NCBI GenBank assembly: GCA_050246015.1
Contig: JBFWWU010000008.1
Span: forward strand, 1-64,000
DNA: 64,000 bases
Origin: JTS-AC122 sp050246015
Lineage (GTDB): Bacteria > Planctomycetota > Phycisphaerae > Phycisphaerales > UBA1924
Direction of reading: 5' to 3'
A program made the translations under genes and the position numbers. The first letter of the stretch is position 1, and each line of letters opens with the position of its first letter. The notes beneath the pieces were generated by a model. That model saw nothing but the letters and a program-made list of their open reading frames with translations. It was not told the DNA's origin and made no database searches. Shown one piece after another: positions 1 to 7,927 of this stretch.

Positions 1-86
1 TCGGCGTCCGGATGCGCGGGTACCACGACTTCGGCGTCGCTCTCCAGGACCCGCGCGGCGGGGTGAAGAGCAAGGGCGAGGTGTAA
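1..86 (+). CDS. C-terminal end of a phage capsid-region protein (partial)
   Basis: Only the last 27 codons are inside the window; the reading frame starts at base 3 and ends with TAA at 84-86. The tail contains the stretch YHDFGVALQDPRGGVKS. A gene directly upstream of a DUF2190 capsid protein is usually the major capsid protein, so that is the inferred identity. The visible residues alone cannot prove it. The gene starts outside the window. Confidence 0.5.
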   Translation, partial: GVRMRGYHDFGVALQDPRGGVKSKGEV

Positions 87-171
87 TCCCGTGGGCGGTG
101 ACATCGAGATTGGCAGCGGGATCGGACAGGAAGAGCAATCCGGGGTCACACCCGGCGAAGGAGACGACAGC

Positions 172-519
172 ATGGCCAGTGCGTCAGCAAAGTACGTGCA
201 GGACGGCAACAGCATCGACTACACCCCCGGCGCCGACGTGCTCGCCGGCGCGGTCGTCGTGCAGGCAGAACTGGTGGGCATCGCGTCGATGCCCATCAAG
301 GCGAACCAGCTCGGCTCGCTGGCGGTGTCCGGTGTCTTCGAGTTCCCGAAGGCGACCGGCGCCGGCAGCGCCATCCCAGTGGGCACCAGCGCCTACTGGG
401 ACGCGGCGGCGCAGAACGCCACCAAGAACGCCGCGGCGGGCGCCAACAAGCTCATCGGCAAGGCGGTGAAGTCCACCGTGGATGCCGACACCGTCGTGCG
501 CATCCGCCTCCTGCAGTGA
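172..519 (+). CDS. DUF2190-family capsid decoration/cement protein
   Basis: A 115-residue Ala/Gly/Val-rich protein. The pattern of an early segment YVQDGNSIDYTP, a central VGIAS(M)PIKANQLGSLAVSGVFEFPK and a late IGKAVKS...VRIRLL matches the DUF2190 family. Those are small beta-rich proteins encoded beside phage major capsid proteins and thought to stabilise or decorate the shell. A longer reading from GTG 91 is open, but AAGGAG at 158-163 sits nine bases before ATG 172 and the family homology begins there, so 172 is the start. It lies in the + strand late operon, 10 bp before the next gene. Confidence 0.8.
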   Translation: MASASAKYVQDGNSIDYTPGADVLAGAVVVQAELVGIASMPIKANQLGSLAVSGVFEFPKATGAGSAIPVGTSAYWDAAAQNATKNAAAGANKLIGKAVKSTVDADTVVRIRLLQ

Positions 520-529
520 GGAGGCACCC

Positions 530-910
530 GTGGGCGACCTGCTCGACCGTGGCTCCGCGTTCCTCGACGACCAGCGACACCGGCACCTGAGCCGGACCGT
601 GCTCTACCGGCGAGGCGCGGACGAGAAAGAAGTCCAAGCCACGATCGGCAAGACCGAGTTCGAGCAGGCTGACGACGCGGGACTGATCCACCGAGTCGAG
701 TCACGGGACTTCCTGATCCGGGCGGCGGACCTGGACCTCGGTGCTGGCCCGACACTCCCGCGGGCCGGCGATCAGGTGCGTGAAACAAGCGGGACGCAGG
801 TGTTCGTGTACGAGGTCAACGCGCCGGGCGGGCAACCGCCTTTTCGATACAGCGACCCCTACCGCAGGGTTCTTCGAGTTCACACCAAGCACATCGGCAC
901 GGAGACGTGA
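530..910 (+). CDS. Phage head-tail joining (head completion) protein, putative
   Basis: A 126-residue protein starting at GTG 530, with GAGGAGG just upstream overlapping the previous stop. It is soluble and beta-rich, with a conserved-looking C-terminal half: GDQVRETSGTQVFVYEV, then PFRYSDPYRRVLRVHTK. The position between the capsid cement protein and the tail completion genes, plus the size, suggest a head-tail connector or stopper subunit. I recognise it as a phage structural protein by context; the precise role is inferred. Its TGA overlaps the ATG of the next gene (TGATG), so translation is probably coupled. Confidence 0.55.
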   Translation: MGDLLDRGSAFLDDQRHRHLSRTVLYRRGADEKEVQATIGKTEFEQADDAGLIHRVESRDFLIRAADLDLGAGPTLPRAGDQVRETSGTQVFVYEVNAPGGQPPFRYSDPYRRVLRVHTKHIGTET

Positions 911-1188
911 TGGCGGACGGGAATGGACAGAACGGGGCAAATGGGACACGGGCACGCTGGGCGGGCGTGCTCGTCACCATCATCCTCGCCGCCGGCGCGA
1001 TGACCATCCAGTGGGGTGTCGTTACCACCAAGCTCCAGCAGGTCGAGAAACGCCTCGATGAGTTCATCGGCGAGGCCCGCTCCATCCGCGCCGACTATCA
1101 GGCGATGGAACGCCGCGTGTCCTACCTCGAAGGCAAGGTGGCGGGCCTGAGCGCCGCGGCGGAGGCGGGGAGGGTGGGCCGCCCATGA
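910..1188 (+). CDS. Small membrane-anchored coiled-coil phage protein
   Basis: A 92-residue protein. Residues 1-14 are polar (Asn/Gly-rich), about 16-36 form one hydrophobic transmembrane segment (WAGVLVTIILAAGAMTIQWG), and about 40-82 are a charged heptad-like coiled coil. GTG 907 and ATG 910 are both possible starts; ATG 910 gives the usual TGATG coupling to the gene before it. Single-span proteins of this shape in phage late operons are often holin- or spanin-like, or haemolysin-XhlA-like. That is analogy only, and no lysin gene is next to it. Confidence 0.6.
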   Translation: MADGNGQNGANGTRARWAGVLVTIILAAGAMTIQWGVVTTKLQQVEKRLDEFIGEARSIRADYQAMERRVSYLEGKVAGLSAAAEAGRVGRP

Positions 1189-1616
1189 GCACCATCGCCG
1201 CCATCGCCGACGCCGTCGCCGCGCACATCAACGCCGGAACTTTCTCGCAGCCGGTGAGCGCTGAGAGGATGTACCAGCCCGCGTTCACGCTGGAGGATCT
1301 GGCCGACCTGCGGGTGTCGGTCGTGCCCCGCACGGTCGGCATCGCGGCCGCCACCCGCGACAGCAGCTTCTTCGAGTGCGTCGTGGATGTGGGTGTCCAG
1401 AAGAAGCTCCCCGCAGAGGGAGCCGACTCTGAGATCGATGCCCTGCTCGACCTCGTCGAGGAGATCACCGACCACCTGCGGCTCAAGCGGCTGCCCGATG
1501 CGCCGGAGGCGGCGTGGGCCGCAATCGCCCACGAGCCCGTGGTGTCGAGCGAGTCGCTCGAGCAGCACCGTGTGTTCACCAGTGTCCTGAGCGTCACCTA
1601 TCGGGTGCGGAGGTAA
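1185..1616 (+). CDS. Phage tail terminator/completion-type protein, putative
   Basis: A 143-residue protein overlapping the preceding gene by four bases (ATGA). It starts with a helix (IAAIADAVAAHINAGTF), has a central beta region ending in ECVVDVGVQKKL, and ends with VFTSVLSVTYRVRR. Size, the helix-then-sheet order and the position before the tail-tube gene fit the tail completion or terminator class that caps siphovirus tails. There is no diagnostic motif, so the function is a contextual inference. Confidence 0.5.
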   Translation: MSTIAAIADAVAAHINAGTFSQPVSAERMYQPAFTLEDLADLRVSVVPRTVGIAAATRDSSFFECVVDVGVQKKLPAEGADSEIDALLDLVEEITDHLRLKRLPDAPEAAWAAIAHEPVVSSESLEQHRVFTSVLSVTYRVRR

Positions 1617-1618
1617 CC

Positions 1619-1876
1619 GTGCGGAACGTCGTGCTGCTCAAGGTCGAGTTGTCCGAGGAACTCAAGCCGCTCTCCGACGAGCGCCTCGTTGCAACGTTCA
1701 CGCTGGTCGCCTCGGAGAAGAACACGCAGGACGCGATCCTGACGGACGGAAAGGGACCGGAGGTCGACATCCCGGCGGGCATGCAGTTCCGCTTCGAGCG
1801 GGTTGACCTCAACGAGCTCCTGGTGCGGAGCAAGGCGGGCGAGGTGGTGTTCGTGGTTGGCCACACGGCCGGGTGA
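1619..1876 (+). CDS. Small phage protein of unknown function
   Basis: An 85-residue protein beginning at GTG 1619, two bases after the preceding stop, with AGG immediately upstream. It has alternating hydrophobic beta strands (VVLLKVELSEEL, LVATFTLVAS, VVFVVGHTAG) and no signal or membrane segment. The reading from 1514 overlaps the previous gene in another frame and is not credible. It lies between tail completion and tail tube genes, so it is probably a minor virion component, but I do not recognise the family. Confidence 0.5.
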   Translation: MRNVVLLKVELSEELKPLSDERLVATFTLVASEKNTQDAILTDGKGPEVDIPAGMQFRFERVDLNELLVRSKAGEVVFVVGHTAG

Positions 1877-1897
1877 GACGGATCAAGGAGAACGACG

Positions 1898-2326
1898 ATG
1901 GCGATCAAACTCGGCATGGAAGCCAAGCTCCTCTACAAAACCGGTGGCCAGGCCGGCGGCGGAGCATGGACCGAACTCGGCAACACCCGCGATGTCACCC
2001 TGAACCTGGAGGCGGGCGAGGCGGATGTGACGACCCGCGCCAACAGCGGGTGGCGGGCCACCGTCGCCACACTCAAGGAGGCCAGCGTCGACTTCGAGAT
2101 GGTGTGGGACACCGCGGATGCCGGGTTCACGGCCATCAAGAACGCCTTCTTCAACAACGCGCCCATTGGCTTGCAGATACTCGACGAGACCAGCGGGCAG
2201 GGTTTGCAGGCGGACTTCTCCATCACCAACTTCTCTCGCAACGAGGCGCTCGAGGAGGCGATCACGGTGTCGGTCACTGCGAAGGTGACGTACTCGGCGA
2301 CGGCGCCCTCGTGGATCGGCGGCTGA
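1898..2326 (+). CDS. Phage major tail (tube) protein
   Basis: A 142-residue protein with AAGGAG shortly before ATG 1898. It shows features of siphovirus tail-tube proteins: N-terminal strands, TRDVTLNLEAGEADVTTR followed by GWRATVATLKEASVDFEMVW, and a C-terminal AITVSVTAKVTYS strand. Tail-tube proteins polymerise as stacked hexamers around the tape measure. Its place directly before a tail-assembly-chaperone pair and the tape measure gene agrees with the normal order tube - G/GT - tape measure. Confidence 0.75.
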   Translation: MAIKLGMEAKLLYKTGGQAGGGAWTELGNTRDVTLNLEAGEADVTTRANSGWRATVATLKEASVDFEMVWDTADAGFTAIKNAFFNNAPIGLQILDETSGQGLQADFSITNFSRNEALEEAITVSVTAKVTYSATAPSWIGG

Positions 2327-2390
2327 GACTGCCCGCTTGCTGTGGGCTTGGCGTCGGAGTCATGTCGGGTCCTGATTGACGGAGACACGG

Positions 2391-2885
2391 ATGCGATCGT
2401 TCAAGGACAACCAGGAGCGGCAGTGGTCGGTCGAGATCAACGTCACCGCCATCAAGCGCGTGCGCGGCCTCACCGGCGAGGACCTGATGCAGGTCATCGA
2501 GGGAACGCTGATCGAGAAGCTGATCCGCGATCCCGTCCTGCTCTGCGACGTGGTCTACGCCCTCTGCAAGCCCGAGGCCGACTCGCGCAGCATCACCGAT
2601 GAGGACTTTGGCAAGGCGATGGCGGGCGACGCGATCGAAGCCGCGACCACGGCGGTGCTGGAGGAACTCGTGGGTTTCTGCCCGAGCCCGAGGGACCGGG
2701 CCAACCTCGGGCGGGTGCTCCAGGCCACGCGGAAGGTGATGGACCGGGCCCGGGACCTGGTCGAGAAGAAGCTCGACAGCGGCGAACTGGATCGGCTGGC
2801 GGACCGGTTGTTGTCCGGGGAAGCGACTGCTGGAAACTCGTCCACCAATGCGCCGGAATCCTCGGCCTCGACCCCGGCCCCCTGA
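2391..2885 (+). CDS. Tail assembly chaperone, short (G-like) form
   Basis: A 164-residue protein; ATG 2391 is preceded by GGAG at 2381-2384. The start TTG 2376 is less likely. The fold is mostly helical (VTAIKRVRGLTGEDLMQVIEG, then long helices to about residue 140) with a low-complexity Ser/Thr/Ala/Pro tail. In siphoviruses such a protein binds the tape measure and is made in two forms, the longer by a programmed -1 frameshift near the end. Here an open -1 frame carries a recognisable second domain (next entry). Gene order tube - this gene - tape measure supports the call. Confidence 0.7.
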   Translation: MRSFKDNQERQWSVEINVTAIKRVRGLTGEDLMQVIEGTLIEKLIRDPVLLCDVVYALCKPEADSRSITDEDFGKAMAGDAIEAATTAVLEELVGFCPSPRDRANLGRVLQATRKVMDRARDLVEKKLDSGELDRLADRLLSGEATAGNSSTNAPESSASTPAP

Positions 2886-3127
2886 CGCTCCGCGAGCTGG
2901 TGGCGATGCTCGACGGCAGGCAGCGCCACGACTGGTCAATCGCTTCCGCCGTCATGGCGCTCGTCGCCAACATCCACCGCGATCCCAAGCGATCCCGCCG
3001 ACTCAACCCCAGCGACTTCGACCCCTTTGCCAAGCGCCAGCGGCCGATCCCGGTCGGCGTCTCGGTTCTCAAGGACGTGTTCATCGACGGCAAGATGCCC
3101 GCCATCACCAAGGAGGCTCACGGATGA
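2831..3127 (+). CDS. Minus-1 frame extension of the tail chaperone (T domain of the GT-like protein)
   Basis: In the -1 frame relative to the chaperone, an open region runs through the chaperone stop and ends at 3127. It encodes WKLVHQCAGILGLDPGPLTL followed by RELVAMLDGRQRHDWS and ANIHRDPKRSRRLNPSDFDPF. The segment LTLRELVAM...GRQRHDW is typical of phage tail-chaperone second domains. I find no ATG, GTG or TTG in this frame between about 2800 and the LTLREL segment; the first ATG (2900) lies inside the domain. A ribosomal -1 shift is therefore the natural explanation. Candidate slip points are C-GGG-GAA (2816-2822) and T-GGA-AAC (2831-2837); neither is a perfect heptamer. Start given here is approximate. 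Confidence 0.55.
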   Translation, partial: WKLVHQCAGILGLDPGPLTLRELVAMLDGRQRHDWSIASAVMALVANIHRDPKRSRRLNPSDFDPFAKRQRPIPVGVSVLKDVFIDGKMPAITKEAHG

Positions 3128-3621
3128 AGTTCCTCAGCTCGCTCTCCACTCGCCACTACGTCTACATCGTCGGCCTGATGCTCATGGCGCTCGTGTTGGC
3201 GTCCTGCGCCGGCTTCGACCTCGGCGACCTGGTGAAGGTCAAGACGCCCAACACCATCCAGCAGACGACGGGATTGCCATCGACGCTCAGCCTGAACGAA
3301 GCGGAGGTCGAGTACCAGAACTGGTTCAACCAGACCCAGACCACCGGCGCGCAGTGGAAGAACAACATCGAGAAGGCCGGCGAACTCCGCGGCCTATTCA
3401 GCCAGCTCACACTCTCGGCGCTGGACACCGTTGGACCGACGGTCGCGGGCTTGCCCGTGCTCGGCCCGGCGCTGCCGGCGCTCACGGGCATCGTCGGCTT
3501 GTTCATCGGCTCGGGCCGGCTCCGCAAGGAGAAGGAAGCGTCCTTCAACAAGGGCCTCGAAAAGGGCAGCGACCTGGCCGGCGGCACGCCTCCGGGCGGG
3601 AGCGCGGGGGGCGGCGCGTGA
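3124..3621 (+). CDS. Small phage-encoded lipoprotein
   Basis: A 165-residue protein. Residues 1-26 form a signal peptide (YVYIVGLMLMALVLASC) with lipobox LASC, so Cys 27 or thereabouts would be lipidated. A second hydrophobic region near residues 105-133 (VGPTVAGLPVLGPALPALTG and on) precedes a short charged helix and a Gly-rich tail. ATG 3124 overlaps the chaperone-extension stop (ATGA). Lipoproteins inside a tail operon are unusual; possible roles are spanin-like lysis function or superinfection exclusion. Neither is shown by the sequence. Confidence 0.65.
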   Translation: MKFLSSLSTRHYVYIVGLMLMALVLASCAGFDLGDLVKVKTPNTIQQTTGLPSTLSLNEAEVEYQNWFNQTQTTGAQWKNNIEKAGELRGLFSQLTLSALDTVGPTVAGLPVLGPALPALTGIVGLFIGSGRLRKEKEASFNKGLEKGSDLAGGTPPGGSAGGGA

Positions 3622-4058
3622 TCACCATGCGGATCAAGGACATGTTCTTCGACCGCGCGGCGGTGGTCCGCGCGGTCGATGGGGCCAAGCGCAAGGTGCT
3701 CAGCAAGGCCGGCGCGTTCATCCGCACGGCGGCCCGCACGAGCATCCGCAAGCGCAAGGGCTCCGCCCCCGCGGGCAAGCCTCCCCACTCCCACGAGGGG
3801 AGCCTGCGCCGGCTGATCCTGTTCGGGTACGACAAGGCCGCCGACTCAGTAGTCGTCGGGCCGGTCGGGTTCAAGAAGAGCGTCGCGCCCAACGTGCTGG
3901 AGTACGGCGGTGACACCGTGGTGCTCCGCAGGCGCGGCGGTCGGCTCACATCCCAGAGGGTCAAAATCGCCGCGCGGCCCTACATGGCGCCGGCGCTGGA
4001 ACAGGAGCGTCCGAAGCTGCCGCTGCTGTGGCGGAACTCCATTCGGAAGGGAGCCTGA
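3618..4058 (+). CDS. HK97 gp10-like / virion morphogenesis protein, putative
   Basis: A 146-residue basic protein from GTG 3618 (GTGA overlap with the lipoprotein stop); ATG 3627 is an alternative start. An N-terminal helix (VRAVDGAKRKVLSKAGAFIR) precedes AGKPPHSHEGSLRRLILFGY and a beta region ending RPYMAPALEQERPKLPLLW. The G-x-PP-x-SH-x-G-x-LR pattern and the 'RPFMxPAL' ending recur in HK97-gp10-type minor tail/neck proteins. Its place just before the tape measure is slightly late for that role but not unusual. Confidence 0.55.
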   Translation: MITMRIKDMFFDRAAVVRAVDGAKRKVLSKAGAFIRTAARTSIRKRKGSAPAGKPPHSHEGSLRRLILFGYDKAADSVVVGPVGFKKSVAPNVLEYGGDTVVLRRRGGRLTSQRVKIAARPYMAPALEQERPKLPLLWRNSIRKGA

Positions 4059-4061
4059 TCG

Positions 4062-6056
4062 GTGGCCGACACGCGGGGCATCCGGGCTGGACGGGCGTTC
4101 GTCGAACTCGGCGTGAGCGACAAGCTCACCGCCGGGCTTCGCCGCGCCCAGAAGCAGCTCGAAGCCTTCGGCGCGGGGCTGCGTTCGATCGGCACCCGAC
4201 TGGCCGGGATCGGAGTGGCTGCGGCCGCGGGCCTCCTCGGCACCGCCAAGGTCTTCTCGGAGATGGGGGATGAGCTCGACAAGATGAGCATCCGCACCGG
4301 CGTCAGCGTCGAGGCGCTGTCGGAACTGGGGTATGCCGCCGAACTCTCGGGCGCGGACCTGGAAGCGCTCGAGGCGGGCGTGCGGATCATGCAGCGCACG
4401 CTGGGAGAGGCGGCGCAGGGAACGAGCACCGCGGTCGAGGCCCTCGACCGGCTCGGCCTCAGCGCAGCCCAACTGGCCGGACTCTCACCGGAGCAGCAGT
4501 TCAAGGTTCTGGCCGATCGGATCTCCAAGGTGTCGGACCCCACGCTGCGGGCCGCCATCGCGATGGAGGTCTTCGGCAAGGCCGGGACCAAGCTCCTGCC
4601 GCTCATGGCCGACGGCGCGGCGGGGATCGAGGCGATGCAGGAAGAGGCCCGGCGCCTCGGCCTGACCGTCAGCACCGAGACCGCCCGCGATGCCGCGCAG
4701 CTCAACGACGCCCTCGGCACCCTTTGGAAGGTGCTCAAACAGGGCGTGTTCACGATCGGCGGGGCGCTCGCACCGCTCCTCAAGGACATCGCCGAGCGCA
4801 TCACCCGCATCATCGTGAACGCCACGGCCTGGATCAAGGCCAACCGCGAGACCGTCGTGTGGGCGCTCAAGGTCGCGGCGGCTGTCGCGGTGGCGGGCGT
4901 CGCCATCATCGCCCTCGGCTACATCATCTCCGGGATCGGCGCAACCCTCGGCATCGTCGCCGGGGTCATCGGCGGGATCGGTACGGCGTTCAGCCTCATC
5001 GGGGCCGCCATCGCGGCGATCCTGTCGCCGGTCGGCCTGGCGATCGCCGCGATCGTGGCGCTCGGCGGTGTGGTCATCGTCACCACCGGCGCTGGCGGCG
5101 AGGCCCTCGCCTGGCTCGGCGAGCAGTTCACCCGCCTGCGGGACTGGGTGGCCAAGGTGGTCGGGGGCATCTCCGACGCCCTCGCGGCGGGCGATATCGC
5201 GCTGGCCGCGGAGATACTGTGGCTGTCGCTGAAGGTGGTCTGGCAGCAGGGCGTCGCCGCGTTGAACAAGGTCTGGCTGGAGGCCAAGGAGTTCTTCGTC
5301 TCCACCGCCTACGGCATGTGGTACGGGGCGTTGGCGGCCGCCGAGATCGTGTTCCACGCGCTCGAGATCGCGTGGATCGAGACCACGTCGTTCCTGTCCA
5401 AGACCTGGACCAACTTCACCACCGGCTTCCAGCAGGTCTGGGAGTCCGCATCGTCCTGGGTCGCCAAGCGGATGCTGGAGATCCAGGGGCTGTTCGACTC
5501 CGGGCTCGACGTGGACGCCGCGAAGAGGGCCGTCGATGATCAACTCGAATCCCGTCTGGCGGAACTGGAGAGCGCGGCCCAGCGGCAGGTGGCAGCCCGC
5601 GAGGGTCAGCGTGCCGCTGAGCGTGAGCAGGCTGCCGCTCTGCACGAAGCCACACTCGCCGGGATCGGTCGTGACTTTGAGGAGGCCCAGGCCGCGCTCA
5701 AGGCGAACACGGAGGCGGGGCTCGCGGAGTCGCAAGCGGCACTGGATGCCGCGAAGCAGAAACTCGCCGACGCCATCGAGCAGGCACGCCAGAAACGCGA
5801 GGCGGCGGACGCCGAGCGTGGGCCCGCGCGATCGCCACGCGACCTCATGGCCGAGTTCGAAGACCGGCTCGCCGGGCTCGGGGAGATCATCGGCAAAGGG
5901 ATCAGCGTGCGGGGCACGTTCAACGCGCGCGCGGCGCAGGGGCTGGAGTCCGATGGCGGGGCCGCCGAGCGCACCGCCCGGGCCACGGAGCAGACCGCCA
6001 AGCACACCAAGCGTCTGGCTGACGCCGCGCAGAGCGGCGGCCTGACTTTCGCCTGA
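4062..6056 (+). CDS. Phage tail tape measure protein
   Basis: A 664-residue protein from GTG 4062, with GGAAGGGAG at 4045-4053. Residues about 15-60 resemble the tape-measure entry region (KLTAGLRRAQKQLEAFGAGL). Residues 264-345 are a long Ala/Gly/Ile/Val-rich hydrophobic block with several potential membrane spans, as in other tape measures that insert into the host membrane. Residues about 486-590 are a highly charged Ala/Glu/Gln coiled coil. The protein sets tail length and is ejected with the DNA. It is short for the class, so the virion probably has a short siphovirus tail. Confidence 0.85.
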   Translation: MADTRGIRAGRAFVELGVSDKLTAGLRRAQKQLEAFGAGLRSIGTRLAGIGVAAAAGLLGTAKVFSEMGDELDKMSIRTGVSVEALSELGYAAELSGADLEALEAGVRIMQRTLGEAAQGTSTAVEALDRLGLSAAQLAGLSPEQQFKVLADRISKVSDPTLRAAIAMEVFGKAGTKLLPLMADGAAGIEAMQEEARRLGLTVSTETARDAAQLNDALGTLWKVLKQGVFTIGGALAPLLKDIAERITRIIVNATAWIKANRETVVWALKVAAAVAVAGVAIIALGYIISGIGATLGIVAGVIGGIGTAFSLIGAAIAAILSPVGLAIAAIVALGGVVIVTTGAGGEALAWLGEQFTRLRDWVAKVVGGISDALAAGDIALAAEILWLSLKVVWQQGVAALNKVWLEAKEFFVSTAYGMWYGALAAAEIVFHALEIAWIETTSFLSKTWTNFTTGFQQVWESASSWVAKRMLEIQGLFDSGLDVDAAKRAVDDQLESRLAELESAAQRQVAAREGQRAAEREQAAALHEATLAGIGRDFEEAQAALKANTEAGLAESQAALDAAKQKLADAIEQARQKREAADAERGPARSPRDLMAEFEDRLAGLGEIIGKGISVRGTFNARAAQGLESDGGAAERTARATEQTAKHTKRLADAAQSGGLTFA

Positions 6057-6079
6057 TGCAGTCGTTCGCGTAAGGAGAG

Positions 6080-6895
6080 ATGTTCGTGCCGATCACGGTG
6101 ACGGAGAAGTTCGAGAGCCGCAAGTCCACCAAGGGTGACAACCCCTCGGCGGAGCTCGTCTACACCGTGCGCGGGACCAACGACGACCTCGCGGCCCGCA
6201 ACGCTGCAGAAACCACCAGCCCCCCGACCTACGACAGCCAGCCCCGGCAGTCCGTGTCTGTGGAGCCCGTTGGCGACGACCTTTGGGAGGCCGTCGTCCG
6301 CTACGGCAAGGCGCAGGGCGGGTCGCTCCCCGAGCCCGGCGAGAGCGTCTTCTCGTTCGACACCGGCGGGGGCACGCAGCACATCACGCAAAGCAAAGAG
6401 ACGGTGTCGTCGCACGCGCCGTCGGGCGGGTCGGCCCCGGACTTTGGCGGCGCGATCGGTGTCACCGCCGATGGCGTCGAGGGCGTGGACATCACCGTCC
6501 CCGTCTATCAGTTCTCCGAGACGCACTACTTCACCAACGACCAGGTGACACCTTCGTACAAGGGCACGCTCTTCTCGCTCACCGGCAAGGTGAACACCGG
6601 CGCGTTCAAGGGGTTCCAGCCGGGCGAGGTCCTGTTCCTCGGGGCCTCGGGATCGCGGCGCGGCACCGATCCCGACGACGACTGGGAGATCACGTTCCGG
6701 TTCGCCGCCAGTCCGAACGCCAGCGGGATCTCGGTGGGCAGCATCAGCGGCATCAGCAAGAAGGGGTGGGAGTACCTCTGGGTGCGGTACGCCGATCAGG
6801 AGGACACGGGATCGCACGCGATCGTGAAGCGTCCGGTCGCGGCGTATGTCGAGCGCGTGTATGACGAGGGCAACTTCGCTGGGCTGGGAATCTGA
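6080..6895 (+). CDS. Phage distal tail/baseplate-region protein, putative
   Basis: A 271-residue protein with AAGGAG upstream of ATG 6080. It is beta-rich with no membrane segments. Notable parts are the N-terminal KFESRKSTKGDNPSAELVYTV, a Gly/Ser-rich centre, and GWEYLWVRYADQEDTGSHAI near the C-terminus. The position directly after the tape measure is where distal tail and baseplate hub proteins lie. I know similar uncharacterised proteins from planctomycete-type prophages, but no named family can be assigned. Confidence 0.5.
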   Translation: MFVPITVTEKFESRKSTKGDNPSAELVYTVRGTNDDLAARNAAETTSPPTYDSQPRQSVSVEPVGDDLWEAVVRYGKAQGGSLPEPGESVFSFDTGGGTQHITQSKETVSSHAPSGGSAPDFGGAIGVTADGVEGVDITVPVYQFSETHYFTNDQVTPSYKGTLFSLTGKVNTGAFKGFQPGEVLFLGASGSRRGTDPDDDWEITFRFAASPNASGISVGSISGISKKGWEYLWVRYADQEDTGSHAIVKRPVAAYVERVYDEGNFAGLGI

Positions 6896-6898
6896 ACG

Positions 6899-7927
6899 AT
6901 GGGTGACATGTTCCGCAAAGTCCGGTCGGGCTCACCGCTCCGCATCCCCGCGGCGGCGTACAACGCCTTCGTCGATGCAGCGGTCGATCTGCGCCGGCGG
7001 GAGCGGACCGCCAACGCCGGCCCGGCGCTCGAACCCGCGCAGCGCGGCATCGTGCTCGTCCGCAACGACTCCGACGATGAGATCGAACCGTACCACGCGC
7101 TGGCGATCACGGGCGTGCTCGTCCAGCCCGACAGTGAGGACCAGGAACGGACGTTCCACAGTCGAACGCCACTGACGGCCGAGGTCGCCACGGAGGACTC
7201 GCCGTCGCTCTCGTTCGTCCTGGCACTGCAGCCGATCAAGCCGGGCGACCTTGGGCGGTGCGTGCTCACGGGCGTCACGCCCGCGCGGGTCTTCATTACC
7301 AACGAAACGGACACGACCTGCGAGCTCGCCCCCGAGGAGACCGTGCTGGCAAGCACGCCCATGGGTGGCATCCCGATCCTGTGGAAGGAGGAAGGCGTCG
7401 GCGAGAAGTGGGCGGTCATCGAGATGGGCCAGCCGTCGCCGGGGCGCGTCACCGCGATCCTCGGCGCGGCGCAGCCGATCCCCACCGAGAACAACCGCTG
7501 GCGCTACCCGTGGGTTGAGGCCAGGATTGACGGCGATCCCGGCAGCGACACCTACCTCCGGTACGTGCCCGTGCCGGAAGGTCTGACCTCGCAGCTGCCC
7601 GGTGGCGGCGAGGACCCGACGCGGCTGGCGATCAACCGCTTCGAAGCCCACCACATGAACAACTTCGACGCCGGGTCCGGCTTCGGTGGGCTGCTGGGTC
7701 TCGGGCCGGTGTGCGAGTTGCCGGGCGTGCTCCCCAAGTGCCCGCCTGCGCGGTCGCTCAAGCCAAAGCTCGTGCCCATCCCCGAAGGTGTCTGCGTGCA
7801 GCTCACCTGCGAGCGCAACAGCAAGGGCAGGCCGGTGTGGGTGTTCGAGGCCATGAGCCTGATCGAGATCGCCGACCCAGCGGACGAGGACCGCAAGTTC
7901 AACATCTACATCGAGGGGGGCGCATGA
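6899..7927 (+). CDS. Phage tail-region protein of unknown function
   Basis: A 342-residue protein starting three bases after the previous stop. The first 100 residues contain FRKVRSGSPLRIPAAAYNAF, an adsorption-protein-like opening. The rest is Gly/Pro-rich and beta-rich with several Cys residues clustered around residues 272-303 (PVCELPGVLPKC, GVCVQLTCER). It is likely a distal tail or fibre-associated structural protein because of its place between the tape-measure group and the terminal genes of the module. No catalytic motif is visible. Confidence 0.45.
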   Translation: MGDMFRKVRSGSPLRIPAAAYNAFVDAAVDLRRRERTANAGPALEPAQRGIVLVRNDSDDEIEPYHALAITGVLVQPDSEDQERTFHSRTPLTAEVATEDSPSLSFVLALQPIKPGDLGRCVLTGVTPARVFITNETDTTCELAPEETVLASTPMGGIPILWKEEGVGEKWAVIEMGQPSPGRVTAILGAAQPIPTENNRWRYPWVEARIDGDPGSDTYLRYVPVPEGLTSQLPGGGEDPTRLAINRFEAHHMNNFDAGSGFGGLLGLGPVCELPGVLPKCPPARSLKPKLVPIPEGVCVQLTCERNSKGRPVWVFEAMSLIEIADPADEDRKFNIYIEGGA

